The notes below the pieces were generated by a model, which had not been told where the DNA came from, made no database searches, and was given only the letters and a program-made list of their open reading frames with translations. The position numbers and the translations under genes are program-made. Of a stretch of 64,000 nucleotides of DNA, positions 1 through 8,017 are shown piece after piece. How positions within the stretch are numbered: position 1 is the stretch's first letter; the number at the start of each line of letters is the position of its first letter. The DNA comes from Minwuia sp048007105 (lineage in GTDB: Bacteria > Pseudomonadota > Alphaproteobacteria > Minwuiales > Minwuiaceae). The stretch is taken from contig NZ_CP180352.1 of assembly GCF_048007105.1 (NCBI RefSeq), positions 1,736,001-1,800,000 of the forward strand. The letters are read 5' to 3'.

Positions 1-237
1 ATCGAAGGTGACGTGGTCGCCCATGCCATGGATGTGGCGCAGCGTATCGCCGCCCATGCGCCCCTTCCCGTTCAGCACATCAAGCGGATCGCCCGTGCGG
101 CGAACGAGCCCGGCGACCGCGACGCATTGGCGCTGGAGCGCACGCTGTTCCTGGATCTGCTTGTCCAGGACGAGGCGGTGAACAATCTGGGCGCCTACAA
201 CCGCGGAGATCTGAAGCTCACCGACCGGAAAGGCTGA
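1..237 (+). CDS. Enoyl-CoA hydratase/isomerase family protein, C-terminal fragment
   Basis: The reading frame is open from the first base, so the gene starts outside the window. The 78 visible residues look like the C-terminal helical trimerisation region of the crotonase family: an alanine-rich helix, the usual 'A..P.....IK' segment (APLPVQHIKRIARAA), and a final helical stretch before a basic tail (LTDRKG). The catalytic oxyanion-hole region lies upstream and cannot be inspected. The stop is 7 bp before the next gene, an Fe-ADH-family reductase, so the two are probably co-transcribed. The family assignment rests on the C-terminus only; the substrate is unknown. Confidence 0.6.
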   Translation: MEGDVVAHAMDVAQRIAAHAPLPVQHIKRIARAANEPGDRDALALERTLFLDLLVQDEAVNNLGAYNRGDLKLTDRKG

Positions 238-244
238 CCCCGAC

Positions 245-1411
245 ATGCAGGCCTATGCGCACGAGTTCCTCCCCCAGGACCGGGTGATCTGGGGGCGGCC
301 GGCAGCGGACGCTGTCGCCGACGAGATGGAACGGCGCGGTGCGCGGCGGGTGTTCGTTGTGTCGAGCCGGACGCTCAATCGAAAGACAGACGTCATCGGG
401 AGGATCGAGGCGAAGCTCGGCGATCGCCTTGCGGGCGTCTTCGACGAGATCGCGGAGCACACGCCGCGAACCTCGGTTATGGCGGCGCTGGCGGCGGTGC
501 GCGCGGCGGAGCCGGACCTGATCGTGTCGGTCGGCGGCGGCACACCGATCGACGCGGTGAAGGTGCTGCTGGTCTGTCTCGCGATGAATGTCCGCGAGAT
601 CGGCGACATGGACGCGTGCCACATGCGGGTGCTGGAGGACGGCAGCCGCTTCGTTCCCGACGTCCCGCCGCCGCCCATCCCGCACATCGCCGTGCCGACC
701 ACGCTGTCCGCGGCGGAATTTTCCAATCTGGGCGGCTGCACGGATACCGAACGCAAGATCAAGCACGGCTACACCGCCCGCGGCATCAATCCGGCGACTG
801 TGATCCTGGACCCGGAAGCGACGCTGCACACGCCGGACTGGCTCTGGCTCTCGACCGGCATCCGGGGCGTCGATCATGCGGCCGAGGGCATCTGCGCCGT
901 CGAACCGTCGCCGATGGTGGACGGTTGCAGCCTGCAGGCGCTGCGCCTCTTTTCCGAAGCGCTGCCGGCGACCAAGCGGAACCCGTCCGATCTTGAGGCG
1001 CGGCTGGCCTGCCAGCAGGCGGCATGGCTGTCCGGATCGGGCATTCTCAGGGTGCAGTACGGCGCCAGCCACGGCATCGGCCACAGCCTCGGCGCCGTGA
1101 CCGGCATGAGCCATGGCCACACCTCCTGCGTCATGCTGGCGCCGGTGCTGCGCTACAACCGCAGCCACACCGAAGCGCGCCAGCAGTGGATCGCCGAGGC
1201 CATGGGCCGCAGCGACGGTGATGCGTCCGCCGCGGTCGCCGGTCTGGTGACATCGCTGGACCAGCCGTCGTCCCTGTCGTCGATGGATGTGAAGCGCGAT
1301 CAGGTCGATGACATCGTCGCGGGCGCGATGCAGAACCTGTGGGTCCGCACCAATCCCCGGCCGATCGACCGGCCGGAGCAGGTCCGCGAAATCCTCGAGA
1401 TGGCCTGGTAG
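245..1411 (+). CDS. Iron-containing alcohol dehydrogenase family protein (maleylacetate reductase-like)
   Basis: A 388-residue NAD(P)-dependent reductase of the Fe-ADH fold. The nucleotide-binding signature GGGTPIDAVK is at residues 97-106, and the C-terminal domain has the His-rich segment ASHGIGHSLG (274-283) followed by SHGH (289-292). In canonical metal-dependent members the segment 'TGMDALTHAIE' supplies an Asp and a His to the metal. Here it reads STGIRGVDHAAE (203-214), so the aligned Asp is Arg207 while the His (211) is kept. Loss of that Asp is typical of the metal-independent maleylacetate reductase branch, which suggests this enzyme may not bind iron. It sits between a crotonase-family gene and a methyltransferase with 4-7 bp gaps, so a catabolic operon is likely. 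The substrate is not known. Confidence 0.75.
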   Translation: MQAYAHEFLPQDRVIWGRPAADAVADEMERRGARRVFVVSSRTLNRKTDVIGRIEAKLGDRLAGVFDEIAEHTPRTSVMAALAAVRAAEPDLIVSVGGGTPIDAVKVLLVCLAMNVREIGDMDACHMRVLEDGSRFVPDVPPPPIPHIAVPTTLSAAEFSNLGGCTDTERKIKHGYTARGINPATVILDPEATLHTPDWLWLSTGIRGVDHAAEGICAVEPSPMVDGCSLQALRLFSEALPATKRNPSDLEARLACQQAAWLSGSGILRVQYGASHGIGHSLGAVTGMSHGHTSCVMLAPVLRYNRSHTEARQQWIAEAMGRSDGDASAAVAGLVTSLDQPSSLSSMDVKRDQVDDIVAGAMQNLWVRTNPRPIDRPEQVREILEMAW

Positions 1412-1415
1412 CGGC

Positions 1416-2249
1416 ATGGGCGAGATCGACCTCTACGACCGGCATCCCATCAACGCGGCGCAGATTCTCGATACCGTCCGCGCCGAGGGGAAGGACACGG
1501 GCCGGCTGCGGCCAGGGGATCTTCGGCCCCACGACCAGGATCACTATGGCGGCGTCGAGGTCGTGCACCAGCTGGCCGACGCGGCGGGGATCGGCGAGGG
1601 CGACGTCGTCGCCGATGTCTGCGCCGGGATGGGCGGCCCGGCGCGGCTGATCGCGGAGACCCGGCGGACGCGGCTGGTGATCGGGCTGGACTACAACTGG
1701 AGCCGTTGCAGCGGCGCGGCCCGGCTCAACGACATGGTCGGCATGGCGGAGCGCGTGGCCATGGTCCGCTGCGACGCACAGGCATTGCCGCTTGGCGAGG
1801 GCTCTCTGGACGCCGCCGTCAGCCAGGAAGCGCTGCTGCACATCCCCGACAAGCGGCGCGTTCTGGATGGCGTGTTCCATGCCCTGAAGCCGGGCGGCCG
1901 ATTCGTCTTTACCGACGTGATCGCCGCCGGCGGGCTGTCGGACGACGAACGCAGGCATCTGGCCGAGGACGGCATGCAGATGGTCAGCCTTCAGAGCGCG
2001 GACGAGTACCGGACGATGGCGTCGGCGGCCGGGTTCGCCATTGTCCGGTCCGACGACCTCTCGGATGACTGGAAGGCGATCCTGACCGAGCGTCTGGAGA
2101 TGTACCGGCGCATGGAGGCGGCGACCGAGAAGGTGCACGGGGCGGACGCGCACAGGCGCTACATGGATCCCTATGCATTTTTCGTGGGACTCGTGCAGCA
2201 GGGCCGGCTGGGCGGAATCCGGATGGTTCTGGAGCGTCCCGTCATATAG
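1416..2249 (+). CDS. Class I SAM-dependent methyltransferase (sarcosine/dimethylglycine methyltransferase-like)
   Basis: A 277-residue soluble methyltransferase. The start chosen is the ATG 4 bp after the upstream stop. Motif I is VVADVCAGMGGPARL (about residues 68-82), followed by the acidic strand end GLDYN and the post-motif LKPGGRFVFTDV. The N-terminal YDRHPIN and DQDHYGG segments resemble glycine-betaine-forming sarcosine/dimethylglycine methyltransferases and other small-molecule methyltransferases, so an N-methylated small molecule is a plausible product. The protein is the last gene of the operon that starts outside the window. Its stop falls at the first base of an inverted repeat that precedes the next transcription unit. 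The exact substrate cannot be read from sequence. Confidence 0.65.
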   Translation: MGEIDLYDRHPINAAQILDTVRAEGKDTGRLRPGDLRPHDQDHYGGVEVVHQLADAAGIGEGDVVADVCAGMGGPARLIAETRRTRLVIGLDYNWSRCSGAARLNDMVGMAERVAMVRCDAQALPLGEGSLDAAVSQEALLHIPDKRRVLDGVFHALKPGGRFVFTDVIAAGGLSDDERRHLAEDGMQMVSLQSADEYRTMASAAGFAIVRSDDLSDDWKAILTERLEMYRRMEAATEKVHGADAHRRYMDPYAFFVGLVQQGRLGGIRMVLERPVI

Positions 2250-2299
2250 GTCAGTAATTCTGACCAATTATTGACTTTGCGGGAGGTCGTAAGTACCTT
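2249..2299 (+). promoter_or_regulatory. Inverted repeat and candidate promoter ahead of the indolepyruvate oxidoreductase gene
   Basis: A perfect 6-bp inverted repeat GGTCAG-TAATT-CTGACC occupies 2249-2265. It is followed by a good -35 (TTGACT, 2271-2276) and, 17 bp further, a weak -10 (TACCTT, 2294-2299). The repeat is too short and has no T-tract for a convincing terminator, so an operator just upstream of the -35 is the simpler reading. The gene downstream has a GGGGAG ribosome site 6-7 nt before its ATG at 2335. The regulator is unknown. Confidence 0.4.
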
Positions 2300-2334
2300 C
2301 CAATGATGCATCCGTATCGCATGGGGAGTTCCTG

Positions 2335-5300
2335 ATGAGCCTTGCCGAGGTAACGCTCGACGACAAGTACGAGCTGGAAGAAGGGCGTGTCTTCATCACC
2401 GGCACGCAGGCGCTGATCCGCCTGCCCATGATGCAGCGACAGCGCGACGTTGCCGCCGGTCTCAATACCGGCTGTTTCATCTCCGGCTACCGCGGCTCAC
2501 CGCTTGGCACCTACGACCAGCAGCTCTGGCAGGCCGACAAGTTCCTGAAGAAGAACCACATCCATTTCCAGTCCGGCGTGAACGAGGATCTGGCGGCGAC
2601 CGCGGTCTGGGGATCGCAGCAGACCAACCTCTACCCGACGGCCAAGTATGACGGCGTCTTCGCCATCTGGTACGCCAAGGGGCCGGGCGTCGACCGCTCG
2701 CTCGACGTGCTCAAGCACATGAACTCGGCCGGCATGTCGAAGCATGGCGGCGTGCTGCTTCTGGCCGGCGACGACCATGGCGGCGTGTCCTCCACCCTGC
2801 TGCACCAGTCCGAGCATGTCTTCGCGTCGGCTATGATTCCGGTGCTGAATCCGGCGAATGTGCAGGAGTACCTGGACTTCGGCCTGCTGGGCTGGGCCAT
2901 GAGCCGCTATGCCAGCGTCGCCGTGGGCTTCAAGTGCGTGTCCGAGACTGTGGAGAGCGCGGCCAGCGTGTACATCGATCCGCACCGGGTGCAGATCAAG
3001 GAGCCGGATTTCGAGATGCCGCCGGGCGGCCTTTCGATCCGCTGGCCCGACGACCGCTTCGAGGAAGAACGCCGCCTGCACCGCAACAAGGTCTACGCGG
3101 CGCTCGCCTTCGCCCGCGCCAACGGCATCGACAAGACGGTGATCGACAGCCCGAAGCCCCGCATCGGCATCATGACCACCGGCAAGTCCTATCTGGACGT
3201 GATGCAGGCGCTGGAGGATCTCGGCATCACCGACGAGGTCGCCTCCGAGATCGGCCTGCGCGTCTACAAGGTCGGCATGCCCTGGCCGCTGGAGCCGGAG
3301 GGCGCCCGCCACTTCGCCGAAGGCCTGGAAGAGGTCATCGTCATCGAAGAGAAGCGCGCCCTGATGGAGAACCAGCTCAAGGAGCAGCTCTACAACTGGC
3401 GCGAGGATGTGCGCCCGCGCGTCGTCGGCAAGTTCGACGAAAACCGCAACTGGATGTTCCCGAGTCACGGCGAACTGAAGCCGTCAGAGATCGCGCTCCA
3501 CATCGCCGATCGCCTGAAGCCCTTCTTCACCTCGCCGGAAATCGAGGACCATGTGGAGTTCTTCAAGCGCAAGCAGCGCGTCGTCGAGGTCGTGACCCAG
3601 GACAAGGGCGGCGAGCAGAAGCTGGAGCGGACGCCGTATTTCTGCTCGGGCTGCCCGCACAACACCTCGACCCGCGTGCCCGAAGGCAGCCGCGCCACGG
3701 CCGGCATCGGCTGTCACTTCATGTCGGTGTGGATGAACCGCGAAACCTCGACCTACACCCAGATGGGCGGCGAGGGGACGCCCTGGATCGGCCAGGCGCC
3801 CTTCACCGAGGACAAGCACATCTTCGCCAATCTGGGCGACGGCACCTATTTCCACTCCGGCCTGCTGGCGATCCGCGCCTCGGTCTCGGCCGGTGTGAAC
3901 ATCACTTACAAGATCCTGTTCAACGACGCGGTCGCTATGACCGGCGGCCAGCGCCATGACGGTCAGCTGACCCCGATGCAGATCGCCGATCAGGTGAAGG
4001 CCGAGGGCGTCACCAAGCTGGTGGTCGTGACCGACGAGCCGGACAAGTATCCGGCCGGCTCTTTCCCGAGCGGCACCGACGTCTTCCACCGCTCGGAACT
4101 GGACGAAGTGCAGAAGATGCTGCGCGACACGCCCGGCTGCACGGCGATGATCTATGACCAGACCTGCGCCGCCGAGAAGCGTCGCCGCCGCAAGCGCGGC
4201 ACCTTCCCGGATCCGGCGAAGCGCGCCTTCATCAACACCGATGTCTGCGAAGGCTGCGGCGACTGTTCGGTGAAATCGAATTGCGTCTCGGTGGAGCCGC
4301 ACGAGACCGAGCTCGGCCGCAAGCGCAAGATCAACCAGTCGAGCTGCAACAAGGACTTCAGCTGCGTCAACGGCTTCTGCCCCAGCTTCGTGACCATCCA
4401 TGGCGGCGATCTGCGCAAGCCCAAGGCGGCGACCGCGGCGAAGAAGAAGAGCAGCGGTGACATCTTCGCCGACCTGCCGGCGCCCGAGACGGCGTCGGTC
4501 GAGGACGATCCGTTCGGCATTCTGGTGACCGGCATCGGCGGCACCGGCGTTCTGACCGTCGGCGCGCTGCTCGGCATGGCCGCGCATCTGGAAGGCAAGG
4601 GCGCGACCGTCCTCGACTACACCGGCCTGGCGCAGAAGAACGGCGCCGTGATGAGCAGCATCCGCATCGCGAAGCGGCCCGAGGACATCAAGGCGGTCCA
4701 GATCGCGACCGGCGGGGCCAATCTGGTGCTGGGCTGCGACATGGTCGTGGCGGCCTCCGACAAGGCCCTGGGCACCATGGAGAACGGCGGCACCCGCGCC
4801 ATTGTCAACAGCCACCTGGCGCCGACGGCGGCCTTCACGCTGAACCCGGACCTGAAATACGGTCCGAGCGCCATGCAGGACGCCATCAAGGAAGCGGCCG
4901 GCGGCAACCAGACCGAGTTCGTCGATGCGACCCGGCTGGCCACCGCGCTGATGGGTGACAGCATCGCCACCAACCTTTTCATGCTGGGCCTCGCGTTCCA
5001 GCGCGGCCAGCTGCCGGTCGGCGAGGAAGCGCTGATGCGCGCCATCGAGCTGAACGGCGTCGCCGTCGCCATGAACAAGGAAAGCTTCAACTGGGGCCGC
5101 ATGGCCGCCTACGACATCGACCGGGTCGAGAAGGCGGCGGCGCCGGCGGCGCAGGTTCTGCCCTTCCACAAGCCGCTCACCGATATCGAGGACATCATCG
5201 AGCATCGCCGCGAGCTGCTGACGAAGTACCAGAACAAGGCCTATGCCGATCACTACGAGGATCTGGTCCGCGAGGTCCAGAAGGCCGAGCAGTCGCGCGG

Positions 5301-5850
5301 CGGCGGCTTCACCGGCCTCGCCGAGGCGGTGGCGAAGAACTACGCCAAGCTGATGGCCTACAAGGACGAGTACGAGGTCGCGCGTCTCTACACGGACGGC
5401 AACTTCCTGCGCCAGATCCGCCAGACCTTCGATGGCGACTACAAGCTGCGTTTCCACCTGGCGCCTCCGGGCATCACGCGGCCGGACCCGGAGACGGGCA
5501 AGATCGAGAAGATGGAGTTCGGTCCCTGGATCATGCCGGTGTTCCGTGTGCTGGCGAAAATGAAGGGTCTGCGCGGCGGCAAGTTCGACATCTTCGGACG
5601 GACCGAGGAGCGCAGGCGCGAGCGTGAGCTGATCGTCGAGTACGAGGTGATCGTGCGCGAGATCGTCCAGAAGCTCTCGGCGGAGAACTACATCCATGCG
5701 CTGGAACTGGCGAAGCTGCCGGAACAGATCCGCGGTTTCGGTCACATCAAGGACCGCAACATCGAGACCGTGAAGCGCCGCGAGCAGGACCTGCTGTCGG
5801 CCTTCCGCAATCCGGCGAAGGCGGCCCAGTCGGTCCAGGCGGCGGAGTAG
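2335..5850 (+). CDS. Indolepyruvate ferredoxin oxidoreductase, fused alpha-beta type
   Basis: A 1171-residue fused 2-oxoacid:ferredoxin oxidoreductase that decarboxylates aryl (indole)pyruvates or related 2-oxoacids to acyl-CoA with reduction of ferredoxin. The N-terminal half carries the pyrimidine-binding and TPP-binding domains; the Cys motif CSGCPHNTSTR (about 437-447) and the TPP segment near LGDGTYFHSG are visible. A cysteine-rich insert around 637-684 (CEGCGDC, then CNKDFSCVNGFC) is suited to Fe-S binding. The gamma-type domain starts near residue 727 (GILVTGIGGTGVLTVGALLG). The length and domain order match the single-polypeptide enzymes of aerobic proteobacteria, which take part in aromatic amino-acid or branched-chain catabolism. 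It is monocistronic, with its own promoter and a hairpin repeat after the stop. Confidence 0.92.
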   Translation: MSLAEVTLDDKYELEEGRVFITGTQALIRLPMMQRQRDVAAGLNTGCFISGYRGSPLGTYDQQLWQADKFLKKNHIHFQSGVNEDLAATAVWGSQQTNLYPTAKYDGVFAIWYAKGPGVDRSLDVLKHMNSAGMSKHGGVLLLAGDDHGGVSSTLLHQSEHVFASAMIPVLNPANVQEYLDFGLLGWAMSRYASVAVGFKCVSETVESAASVYIDPHRVQIKEPDFEMPPGGLSIRWPDDRFEEERRLHRNKVYAALAFARANGIDKTVIDSPKPRIGIMTTGKSYLDVMQALEDLGITDEVASEIGLRVYKVGMPWPLEPEGARHFAEGLEEVIVIEEKRALMENQLKEQLYNWREDVRPRVVGKFDENRNWMFPSHGELKPSEIALHIADRLKPFFTSPEIEDHVEFFKRKQRVVEVVTQDKGGEQKLERTPYFCSGCPHNTSTRVPEGSRATAGIGCHFMSVWMNRETSTYTQMGGEGTPWIGQAPFTEDKHIFANLGDGTYFHSGLLAIRASVSAGVNITYKILFNDAVAMTGGQRHDGQLTPMQIADQVKAEGVTKLVVVTDEPDKYPAGSFPSGTDVFHRSELDEVQKMLRDTPGCTAMIYDQTCAAEKRRRRKRGTFPDPAKRAFINTDVCEGCGDCSVKSNCVSVEPHETELGRKRKINQSSCNKDFSCVNGFCPSFVTIHGGDLRKPKAATAAKKKSSGDIFADLPAPETASVEDDPFGILVTGIGGTGVLTVGALLGMAAHLEGKGATVLDYTGLAQKNGAVMSSIRIAKRPEDIKAVQIATGGANLVLGCDMVVAASDKALGTMENGGTRAIVNSHLAPTAAFTLNPDLKYGPSAMQDAIKEAAGGNQTEFVDATRLATALMGDSIATNLFMLGLAFQRGQLPVGEEALMRAIELNGVAVAMNKESFNWGRMAAYDIDRVEKAAAPAAQVLPFHKPLTDIEDIIEHRRELLTKYQNKAYADHYEDLVREVQKAEQSRGGGFTGLAEAVAKNYAKLMAYKDEYEVARLYTDGNFLRQIRQTFDGDYKLRFHLAPPGITRPDPETGKIEKMEFGPWIMPVFRVLAKMKGLRGGKFDIFGRTEERRRERELIVEYEVIVREIVQKLSAENYIHALELAKLPEQIRGFGHIKDRNIETVKRREQDLLSAFRNPAKAAQSVQAAE

Positions 5851-5879
5851 ACGGACGTTCGTGGAATTCTGTCGCTGTC

Positions 5880-5958
5880 ACCCCCGCCTTGTGCGGGGGT
5901 CAGGAGCGGCTTCGCCGCAAGGTCGATGACCGACCGGATGCCCGCATGAAGCGGGCAT
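5880..5958. repeat. Pair of intergenic hairpins (dispersed palindromic repeat family)
   Basis: Two perfect 8-bp hairpins lie between convergent genes: ACCCCCGC / GCGGGGGT with loop CTTGT (5880-5900) and ATGCCCGC / GCGGGCAT with loop ATGAA (5938-5958). Stem-plus-pentaloop elements of the same design recur near 52.7-53.0 kb and 57.7 kb. The position between convergent genes also suits a bidirectional terminator, though neither hairpin has a clear T-tract. Confidence 0.7.
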
Positions 5959-5976
5959 GACGGGCGGCGGCTGTCC

Positions 5977-6426
5977 TCAGCCCTCCGGCTCGATCAGCCA
6001 CTTCGCCTTCACGCTGACGGGCTGGTGCTCGTAGCCGAGCCGGTCGTAGAAGCCGAGCGCGGCGTCGTTGGTGTCGCGGACCATCAGTTCGATCTTGGGG
6101 CAGCCCCGGTCGCGCAGCCAGTCCTCGGCGGCGCGCATCAGCGTCGCCGCGATCCCGCGGCCCCGCATCGCCGGGGCGCTGGCCAGGTAGTAGACCCAGC
6201 CGCGGTGGCCGTCATAGCCGGTCATGACCGAGCCGACGACCTGATCGTCCTGGCAGATGACGAAGATGGTGGAGCCGGGGTTCGACACAGCCCGCTCGAT
6301 ATCCGCGTCCGGGTCGTTCCAGGGGCGCGTCAGACCGCAGTCGGTCCAGAGCGCGACCAGGCCGTCCCGCATCGCCGCCTCGTAGGGGCGGACCGGCGGC
6401 AGGGGCTCAGTTGATGCCGACGGCAT
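5977..6426 (-). CDS. GNAT family N-acetyltransferase
   Basis: A 149-residue single-domain acetyl-CoA-dependent acetyltransferase. The acetyl-CoA pyrophosphate-binding motif is clear (MRGRGIAATLM), preceded by the usual beta-strand VYYLASAPA and followed by the C-terminal FYDRLGYE motif typical of the fold. Its start lies 20 bp inside the end of the upstream sirtuin gene, so the two are probably translated in a coupled way. Small GNATs acetylate proteins, antibiotics or metabolites; the sirtuin partner makes a protein-lysine or protein N-terminal substrate worth considering, but that is inference. Confidence 0.85.
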   Translation of the reverse strand: MPSASTEPLPPVRPYEAAMRDGLVALWTDCGLTRPWNDPDADIERAVSNPGSTIFVICQDDQVVGSVMTGYDGHRGWVYYLASAPAMRGRGIAATLMRAAEDWLRDRGCPKIELMVRDTNDAALGFYDRLGYEHQPVSVKAKWLIEPEG

Positions 6427-7174
6427 CGCCGAGGGTCGGGCCGATCTCGGCGTTCAGGACCAGATCCGCGAACACGTCGAGATCGGTCGGGTCGCGGTTC
6501 AGGATGACCAGCTGGGAGCCGTTCTCCTTGGCCACGCGGGGGAAGCCGGCGGCCGGATAGACCACCAGCGAGGAGCCGAGGACGATGAACAGGTCGGCCT
6601 GCAGGGTTTCTTCCTCGGCGCGCCGCATCTCGTCGACCGGCATGCTCTGGCCGAAGGAGATGGTGGCGGTCTTCACGATGCCGCCGCAGAAGATGCAGGA
6701 GGGCAGGGTCTCGTCGCGCTCGAAGGCCTCGCGAATCTCGGCCAGTTCCTTGCGCGTGCCGCAGTCGAGGCATTTGGCGTAGGTCGAGTTGCCGTGCAAT
6801 TCGATCACCTTCTCGTCGGGCACGCCGGACGCCTGGTGCAGACCGTCGACATTCTGGGTGATGACCGAACTGGCGCGGCCATCGCGGATCAGCTTCTCGA
6901 CCGCCCGGTGGCCGCGGTTCGGCTCGGCGGCCTGGAAGGTGCCCTCCATCCCGAACTTGCGCCGCCAGGATTCCTTGCGCATCTCCTCGGATCGCATGAA
7001 ATCGCGGAAGTCGATGGGCTGGAACTTGGTCCAGAGACCGCCCGGCGAGCGGAAGTCGGGAATGCCCGATTCCGTCGAGATGCCGGCGCCGGTGAAAAAG
7101 ACGATGCGCTTCGCCCCGGCGATCATCTCGCTCAGTTCCTGGACCTGGGCGGGATCGGGGAAGCCGTCGCTCAT
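6407..7174 (-). CDS. NAD-dependent protein deacylase, SIR2 family
   Basis: A 255-residue sirtuin. It has the NAD-binding GAGISTESGIPDF motif near the N-terminus, the catalytic segment TQNVDGLHQASG followed by the active-site His in VIELHGNS, and a four-Cys zinc site (CLDCG then CIFCG) spaced as in class II/III bacterial sirtuins. GSSLVVYPAAGFP closes the NAD pocket. It removes acyl groups from protein lysines using NAD. The start codon overlaps the stop of the upstream MlaC-like gene (ATGA), and the downstream GNAT gene starts within its last 20 bp, so three genes form one tight operon. Confidence 0.93.
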   Translation of the reverse strand: MSDGFPDPAQVQELSEMIAGAKRIVFFTGAGISTESGIPDFRSPGGLWTKFQPIDFRDFMRSEEMRKESWRRKFGMEGTFQAAEPNRGHRAVEKLIRDGRASSVITQNVDGLHQASGVPDEKVIELHGNSTYAKCLDCGTRKELAEIREAFERDETLPSCIFCGGIVKTATISFGQSMPVDEMRRAEEETLQADLFIVLGSSLVVYPAAGFPRVAKENGSQLVILNRDPTDLDVFADLVLNAEIGPTLGDAVGIN

Positions 7175-7773
7175 CAGCCCTGTCCGGTCTGGGACCTGAG
7201 GCGCTCCAGCAGGGTTTCGACCTGGCCCGTCTGGGCGATGACGGAGGCGAATTCCGAACGGTGGGTCACCGCCATGCTGACGCCTTCGACATAGACGTCG
7301 ACGATGCGGTTCTCGCCATTGCGGTTCAGCACCCGCCAGTCGACCTTCAGGTCGGGGCCGCCCGGGTCCTTCACCACCGACTTGACCATGACCTCGTCAT
7401 CGTTGAGGCGCTGCTCGCCGGTGACCGCGAAGGTCTGGCCGGAATAGGCGTTCAACCGTGAGGCGTAGGTCGAGATGATGTACTTGTGGAACAGGTTCAC
7501 GAACTCGTCGCGCTGCTCCGCCGTGGCCGTGCGCCAGTAGCGGCCCAGCACGATCTGCGCGACCAGCGGCACGTCGAAGCCCTCGTCGAACAGCGCCTCG
7601 AACTTCTTCTGCTTGTCGTCTGTCGTGTCGGCGCCGTTGGCGACGATGCCGATCGCCTGACCGCCCAGCCGCTCGATCAGCGCTGCCGGCTCTTCCGCTG
7701 CGACCGCCTGGAAGGACATCACGAGCATGATGCAGATCGGGCCAAGTACCCGGCTCGCAAGCGCATTCATCAT
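7174..7773 (-). CDS. MlaC/Ttg2D-family phospholipid-binding ABC transporter auxiliary protein
   Basis: About 199 residues with an N-terminal signal peptide (hydrophobic core LGPICIMLVMS, cleavage near AVAAEE). The body has the family layout of MlaC proteins: an N-terminal helical pair, 'QIVLGRYWRTATAEQRDEF', 'LFHKYIISTYASRL' and a beta-sheet ending in VDVYVEGVSMAVTHRSEF. These periplasmic proteins carry phospholipids between outer-membrane MlaA and the inner-membrane MlaFEDB transporter. The ATG at 7773 (or the next codon) is chosen because GGGAG lies 8-9 nt upstream; a longer frame exists but lacks a signal peptide at its start. No mlaFED genes are in the window. It leads the sirtuin-GNAT operon. 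Confidence 0.8.
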   Translation of the reverse strand: MMNALASRVLGPICIMLVMSFQAVAAEEPAALIERLGGQAIGIVANGADTTDDKQKKFEALFDEGFDVPLVAQIVLGRYWRTATAEQRDEFVNLFHKYIISTYASRLNAYSGQTFAVTGEQRLNDDEVMVKSVVKDPGGPDLKVDWRVLNRNGENRIVDVYVEGVSMAVTHRSEFASVIAQTGQVETLLERLRSQTGQG

Positions 7774-7940
7774 TTCTGGTGCTCCCGTTAGAACCGTCTC
7801 TGGATGTGGTCGCATTTCTGCGGCGAGGCAAGCTTTTGCAGTCCGCCGCCTCTGTGCCCACACCCCATCGTGACGTCAACCCCCGGCGGGTCTCTACCAC
7901 GGGTCGGTCGGACCCGGCAAAGCCGCGATCACACCGGCTG

Positions 7941-7980
7941 TTGTTTTCCGCTTTCATGTCGCATATAAAGATATCGTTAT
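7941..7980 (+). promoter_or_regulatory. Promoter and palindromic operator of the methionine regulator operon
   Basis: A near-consensus promoter is visible: TTGTTT (7941-7946), 17-bp spacer, TATAAA (7964-7969). The -10 overlaps a near-perfect 16-bp palindrome ATAAAGATATCGTTAT at 7965-7980, in which only one base pair of eight is mismatched. ArsR-type repressors commonly bind such palindromes over the -10, so autoregulation by the adjacent ArsR-methyltransferase protein is likely. The palindrome runs into an ATG at 7979, which makes that ATG a poor ribosome-loaded start unless the mRNA is almost leaderless. Confidence 0.65.
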
Positions 7981-8017
7981 GTCTGTCGCGGAAGCGACAA
8001 GTGGAGGTCGCAGCACC

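Noticed and set aside
3484..5745. 753-codon minus-strand frame inside the indolepyruvate oxidoreductase gene
   Set aside because: Antisense to a well-conserved enzyme; composition is the usual Arg/Ala/Asp/His-rich mirror of a high-GC gene.
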